Of a stretch of DNA of 64,000 bases, positions 59,366-64,000 are shown piece by piece. Source of the DNA: Aedes albopictus (taxonomy: Eukaryota; Arthropoda; Insecta; Diptera; Culicidae); contig NC_085137.1 in assembly GCF_035046485.1 (NCBI RefSeq), forward strand, positions 375,162,706 to 375,226,705, written 5' to 3'. The notes under the pieces are model-generated. The model was given only the letters and a program-made list of their open reading frames with translations. It was not told the DNA's origin and did no database searches. Made by a program: the position numbers and the translations under genes. How positions within the stretch are numbered: position 1 is the first letter of the stretch; each line of letters begins with the position of its first letter.

Positions 59366-60794
59366 CAAGGTGCGGCTAAATATGGGATATACCGTCAAGG
59401 CACCATTCACCGTGGATCTAAGAGGATTCGGGGTAAATAATGGCTGTCATTTGACACCAGTCCTATAAACATTGTTGGTGCCGCTTTTAATTGCCTTCAT
59501 TATAGGTTAAAATTAAAGCAATATCCACAGAAGTAGAAATTTTTTAACAAAATGTGGTGATATAGTACAATTAGTAAAGGGTAGTAAGGTCGCCTAATTC
59601 CGTGGTAGGTCACCATTCACCGTGGTAGTAGGGACCCATTCACCGTGTATGAGAAATTGTATTCTACTTTGTTTAAAAATGATCAAAACAACCCAACCAA
59701 GTGATTTTTCTTCGTTTTCATTCATTTCAAGTAATAACTTGCAAGATTTTATTAGAAAAACGATTGTTAAAATTTTCGACTTTTTCTAGATATATGGGAC
59801 AATATGGGGCACGGTGAATGGAGACCATTGATTTTTAGGGTACCCATTTACCGTGCCTTTTTGTTTCAATTAAAAAGTACGAGTAATCGTACTTTCTTGT
59901 TAAACTTACTTCGGTAATGCAAAATACATACCTGATATGTGAATTTAATGGCTTCTTGGTGGAATAAAAACGTTACTACATTTAGTTTATCGCTTAAATC
60001 ACCTTAGCGCAGTTTTCGTTTTTTCACTATGAATGCAGTAAACGAGCAGAAGCCCGCTTCATGTAAACACACTTTAGTGTCAAAATGATACTTTTAAATG
60101 TTTCTAATGCGCGTTTTGACATGGCAATAATACATTACTGTTGTATTGGTGAAATTGAAGGGAAATTGTCATATCATTCAATCACAATATGGAAATAATG
60201 AAAAAATATTCGAAGGCACACGGTGAATGGAGCCCCCACGGTGAATGGCGCCTTGACGGTATATGACTATTTTTTCATGACAGTGTATCAGTCAATGTCT
60301 ATATTCTAGCACTGAAAAATAAAAATGAACATATTTGATGTTTAACATGTGATAATGTAGGCCTAATAAGCGGATATCAATAAACTGCGCGCCCAATGGT
60401 CATTAAACAAAATGACTATAACAGTAACAAAATTAGCTCAAATTCGATGAACATCCAGACCACACTGATCCAGAGCCATGTAGTTTCACATACCAGATGA
60501 AATAAGTACATATATTTGATGATATTGTAGAGAAAATCAAAAAAATTGTTTTATCAGATGCGAAATTTAGCGATCTGTGCGATTTTCTGCGGTTTGAAAT
60601 TCTGGTTGTCTACATCTTCAGGTGCCGCCCTGTAAAGGTTATTGACCAAAATGGAATTTTTTTTAATTAACTTTTCAGAAAACTACCCTATTATAGATCA
60701 TGGAACGTTGAAACATAGATTGGTTAATGTCAAATGGACGAAAATGAGGTTTGAAGTTGTAAAACACTTTCGCATTTTTTCCTGCCGCATATTG
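59366..60794. mobile_element. TIR element B2 inside G2
   Basis: CAAGGTGCGGC at 59366 and the complement of CAATATGCGGCAGGAAAAAA ending at 60794, with TA at 59364-59365 and 60795-60796. Inverse relative of B1 with a short deletion at the left end. It carries element C. Confidence 0.88.
59392..60259. mobile_element. TIR element C inside B2, 868 bp
   Basis: CCGTCAAGGCACCATTCACC at 59392 faces GGTGAATGGCGCCTTGACGG ending at 60259, with TA at 59390-59391 and 60260-60261. CACGGTGAATGG or its complement recurs at 59610, 59630, 59808, 59845 and 60220. No coding capacity. Confidence 0.92.
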
Positions 60795-60991
60795 TAATGT
60801 GGTTGAAATCTGAATGAGATTTAGTATGGACAAATTTACTTGCTTGCATTTTTTGTCAACTTCAACTTGAATCTTGTAACGTATCTTAAAACTTTATCTA
60901 GTGCAGAAAAAAATATGTCGAAGACCGCAGAGTGATCTGTGATTGAGAAAAAAAGTATATCCCAGCTTGTAGTTATCGTCTTGATATTGGT

Positions 60992-62215
60992 TGGCCACTA
61001 GTGATAGTGTGAATTACTAAGCGAATCCCCCTACTATATATTTTACACCAAATGAAGCAAAATTCGTGCATCAATGATCAACATTTGCCATGAATAATCA
61101 CTTGCTGATTTCGAATTTTAAACAAATAGTTTTTGAGTTGTGACTAAAAATTAACTATCAAATTTAAATATTTTCCACAAAAACCTTATCTTCGAATGTC
61201 GTGATATTTGTGGGATTGTAGTTCACCGTACTTTTTATTTCGTCTTGCCCAAGAAACAATTTTTGCTTTAAGAAATGTTTCTCAAAGCAACGTTATTAAA
61301 CTGGACGTCGTATTATATTTGAATAATTTTGACATAAAACTGTTCTTCAACTCTTGTTCGCCCAAAAATGAGAATCTATTCCACGTCAACCGTTCTATAA
61401 GCACGATGAAATGAATGTTTATCCAATGATCGTACATCGGTTGTGAAACTCTTGTTCAACGTTAGAACCATCAGCAATTAACACAAACATCATAAACTGT
61501 TCTTCAACGTTTATTAAACAATGTTGTATGACGCTATTTGTTTAATTATTTAAGAATGGTTCTAGAAACCATTATTGTGCATTAGCAGCATAGTGCATAA
61601 TAACAAGCTTTCTTCGATATTTATTCCACCATAATACAATCAAAACATGCTGGAGCCGTGATACAACTTACAAAATTTATTTCTATTTATAGATATGGTT
61701 TTAATTGCTACAAAAGCGGTTCTTAAACGATTCTTCAATATCATTGTAACAATAAAATGAAAAAATGATTTAAGTTTCTGCATTTCTGCATTTGTGTCTG
61801 GAATATCTCTCTCTGATTATGTACCCCCAACATCTTTATTTTATTACATTTTATGGGATAAATCACATCAATGGAAAGACTCGAACTCTGGACCTTTGGA
61901 TTCACACTCGTCTGCATCCGCTCTGCTTCAATCCGAATTACATGAATCGGCAGATTTAAAGCAGTATATAAATATTCAATCCCTGAGTCGAATACATTAC
62001 CGTACATATGCTGCTTAAACATTGCTTAAATATTTTATTCAACTAATTGTCTTCATAAACAATGAAGTTGATCAATGTTTGAATAATTGTAACCGCAACG
62101 TTTAATCATAAGGCATGCATGCTAATTATTTTGCTAGTCTGTCAGTAATTCACGGTGTTGTGTTGTAAGATTCGTATCGCTTCGTACTTTTTTATTTGAA
62201 CGTCCAAACAAGTGA
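60992..62215. other. No recognisable gene
   Basis: AT-rich. GTTCTTCAACG-like phrases recur at 61341, 61450 and 61498, which may be an old repeat. Frames at 61208-61414, 61741-62022 and 61794-62018 have no motif. Confidence 0.3.
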
Positions 62216-62600
62216 ACTTTATTTATTACAACTCTCCTGTTTTGTGTCGGGAGGAGAAGGTGTAAAACTTGTGTAAATCTCCAGGCAGCTTTGAACATAA
62301 GGAAGATGAGCCCGGTTTGACCGGTGGCACCAAAGTGGATAGAGTAGATTGTCGATAGAAAACAATGGATCCAGGATCCACTTCACCTGCTTTTCTGGTG
62401 TTTCTGTTGCCGATTTTGCTGTCGTTGGAGCGTGTAGTGTAAAAGGTGAGTCAGAATGTTTTTTAAAAGTGTGAAAAGTGTGAAAAGTGTGAAAAGTGTG
62501 ATGTTTAAGGCTGCTGCAAAAAGTTTGTTTGGTCTTCAAGCTTGTAGCCGCGGTTGCTCTTCTTAGGCTCTTAATCAGCAATTGTGTTTACAAAAAGGGG
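62216..62600 (-). other. Unassigned GC-richer block with an open frame
   Basis: A minus-strand frame of 120 codons (62581-62219) includes a Thr/Phe/His run produced by a minisatellite, followed by a non-repetitive part (KSATETPEKQVKWILDPLFS). Position and composition would allow an exon or an old retroelement. I recognise no domain. Confidence 0.3.
62465..62502. repeat. 9-bp minisatellite, about four copies
   Basis: Tandem GTGTGAAAA units within the open frame above. Confidence 0.85.
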
Positions 62601-64000
62601 CAGGGCGAACAACGATAATTAAGTGACACAGTACCACTGCTAATCAACATTGCTTGAATAAAAGTGTTACATTTGTATCGAAGAAACATGGTAACATCTT
62701 GTAGTTAAGCTATATCAGTGTAGTTGAATGAAATGATCAAGCAAAAGTTGTTAAATTTTAAATAAGCTACTTGTTCCATTGAAGATCTTATGTGGAATAA
62801 CGGCATCTAATACGTTGGAAGAAGCTTGTATTCTATCATTATTAGAACACTATTAGACAGATGATGTGAATACCTAAGCAACTGTCTTTAAACTTTTATA
62901 CCATTGGCTATTCAATGAGCAGAAATATGCTTTAACAAACGTGCAGTTTCCACTGCATGAAACATTTATTCGCCATTTTGTTCAACAGAAACTCTTGTAC
63001 AACGGTCGGCGCCTTTGTAGCACATTTAATCAACTGACATGCTTATTAATGATTTTGAATTGTTACTTGGGTGGTCACCCCAATTTTACGATAGGGTGGT
63101 CCAAAATATTGAAGTTTTTCAAAACTTTAACTATTGAAATAATCATAACTCTGGAACCAGTTGGCCGATTTTATTTTATTTATTTTTTAAAGACATTGAA
63201 TTGTAGTTATCGTTTTCATTCTTTAGGGTCTCGTAATCAAAGCAGTACCCCGGTTTTATATTTTTACCAAAAAATCCAGGAAATTTGGCGTAACATATCA
63301 AAAAATCAAAAATGAATGTTTTTTTTAGCTTTTGAGATATGATTTTTTAAATAGAAAGCTTATTCATGAATATTGCAACAAACCACCTTTTTCGTGTTGG
63401 CAGAATCCTTTGAATTGTGTACCTGAAATGAAAAAGAAGAGACAAACTTTAAAAACATGTATTGACATGGTTTATTATTTCCAAATTAAATATAAGACAG
63501 TTATTTACATCCTAAAAAATTAAAAATCTTTAGAGTACAGCAGTTTTTTAGTTGACTATAGCGTAACATTATTGTTGTTTTTCCACTACATGCAATGGAA
63601 TAACATCGATAATGTAAAAACCAATACTTCTCCTCACTTTTCCTAGGATATAACTCTTCCCACAGACTTCTGGGAGTCAAAAACAACGATTCAGGAGGTA
63701 AGACATGGCATTTTTCGAATTTTAGGTTTTTTTTTTCATGTAAGTATGGGATACCCATGAGATTTCTGCTGGACTTGCTATGGTCATTCCTCTTGATAAT
63801 TCTTTGAGTATTCCGCTTGGAAATCCTTCGGAGATTTTTTACAAAAAATACAACGAGGAACCTTACAAATGCAAGGGCCCCACTTTGGGCGCCATGTTAC
63901 AAAAATTAAAGAAAAATATAATGTGCATTAAAATTATAGGAATATGTACAAGTTAAAATAAAACATACATCACAAAGAACGCACAAATAAGAAACTTTTA
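62601..64000. other. No gene; F-like MITE remnant and satellite start
   Basis: 63081-63745 opens TAGGGTGGTCCAAAATATTG and closes with sequence like the right arm of F (TCAGGAGGTAAGAC, GGCATTTTTCGAATTTT), so it is a diverged foldback MITE. 63770-63840 shows satellite units. Nothing else is recognised. Confidence 0.4.

Larger units (their letters stand above)
59232..60991. mobile_element. Foldback MITE G2, interrupted by B2
   Basis: Left part 59232-59365 (GAACAAAGTTTTTCC, CATCTAAAATTACTGCGTTA) and right part 60795 to about 60991 (GAGATTTAGTATGG, GAAGACCGCAGAGTGATC) are colinear with G1 across the insertion point. The second arm is largely lost. No 8-bp duplication could be matched. Confidence 0.75.

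Noticed and set aside
62219..62581. 120-codon minus-strand protein with a Thr/Phe/His repeat
   Set aside because: The repeat is a translated 9-bp minisatellite. The remaining part has no identifiable domain.

Overview
The window is repeat-dominated nuclear DNA from a mosquito, most likely an Aedes. The evidence is two SINEs that I recognise as the Feilai type, an RTE-type LINE like those common in Aedes, LOA-type LINEs with RNase H, many TIR/MITE elements, and long stretches of a degenerate 'TTCCTNCAGGAA' repeat. I find no intact host gene, no rRNA, no functional tRNA and no CRISPR. Almost every long reading frame belongs to a mobile element or is a by-product of a stop-poor satellite.

Layout. 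1-1440: RTE LINE fragment on the minus strand. 2733-6166: a TA-flanked TIR element filled with satellite. 7639-9207: two MITE-class elements, one with TA and one with an 8-bp duplication. 11115-16706: a LOA-type LINE split by a 2.4-kb TIR element (12012-14373). 16779-18095: a second LINE on the minus strand. 18110-22190: AT-rich MITEs, a small TIR element, a SINE-like unit and satellite. 23880-26600: satellite. About 26640-35180: an 8.5-kb DNA transposon with ~700-bp inverted termini and a DDD-type transposase reading frame on the minus strand, broken by a single stop and itself carrying nested elements. 36835-41936: satellite invaded by two related elements with 'GGCTGAA' subterminal arrays, which in turn carry a SINE, a foldback MITE and a small MITE. 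42214-46449: a foldback MITE, a small MITE and a SINE amid apparently single-copy DNA. 47032-51316: a (TAGAC)n array of about 3 kb, interrupted by one TIR element. 53021-60991: several further foldback/TIR elements, including a three-level nest. The rest is AT-rich DNA without recognisable genes.

How the parts relate. The region is a record of successive transposition. Target-site duplications and matched empty sites inside the window give the order of several insertions: H2 into K3, E2 into B1, and C into B2 into G2. The most notable item is the 8.5-kb element and its transposase (D391, D476, D516 of a ~627-codon frame), which I cannot assign to a superfamily with confidence. Next are the three-copy K family, whose ends are arrays of 'AAGGCTGAA', and the (TAGAC)n array. 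Element letters (B to P) are my own labels for this window.
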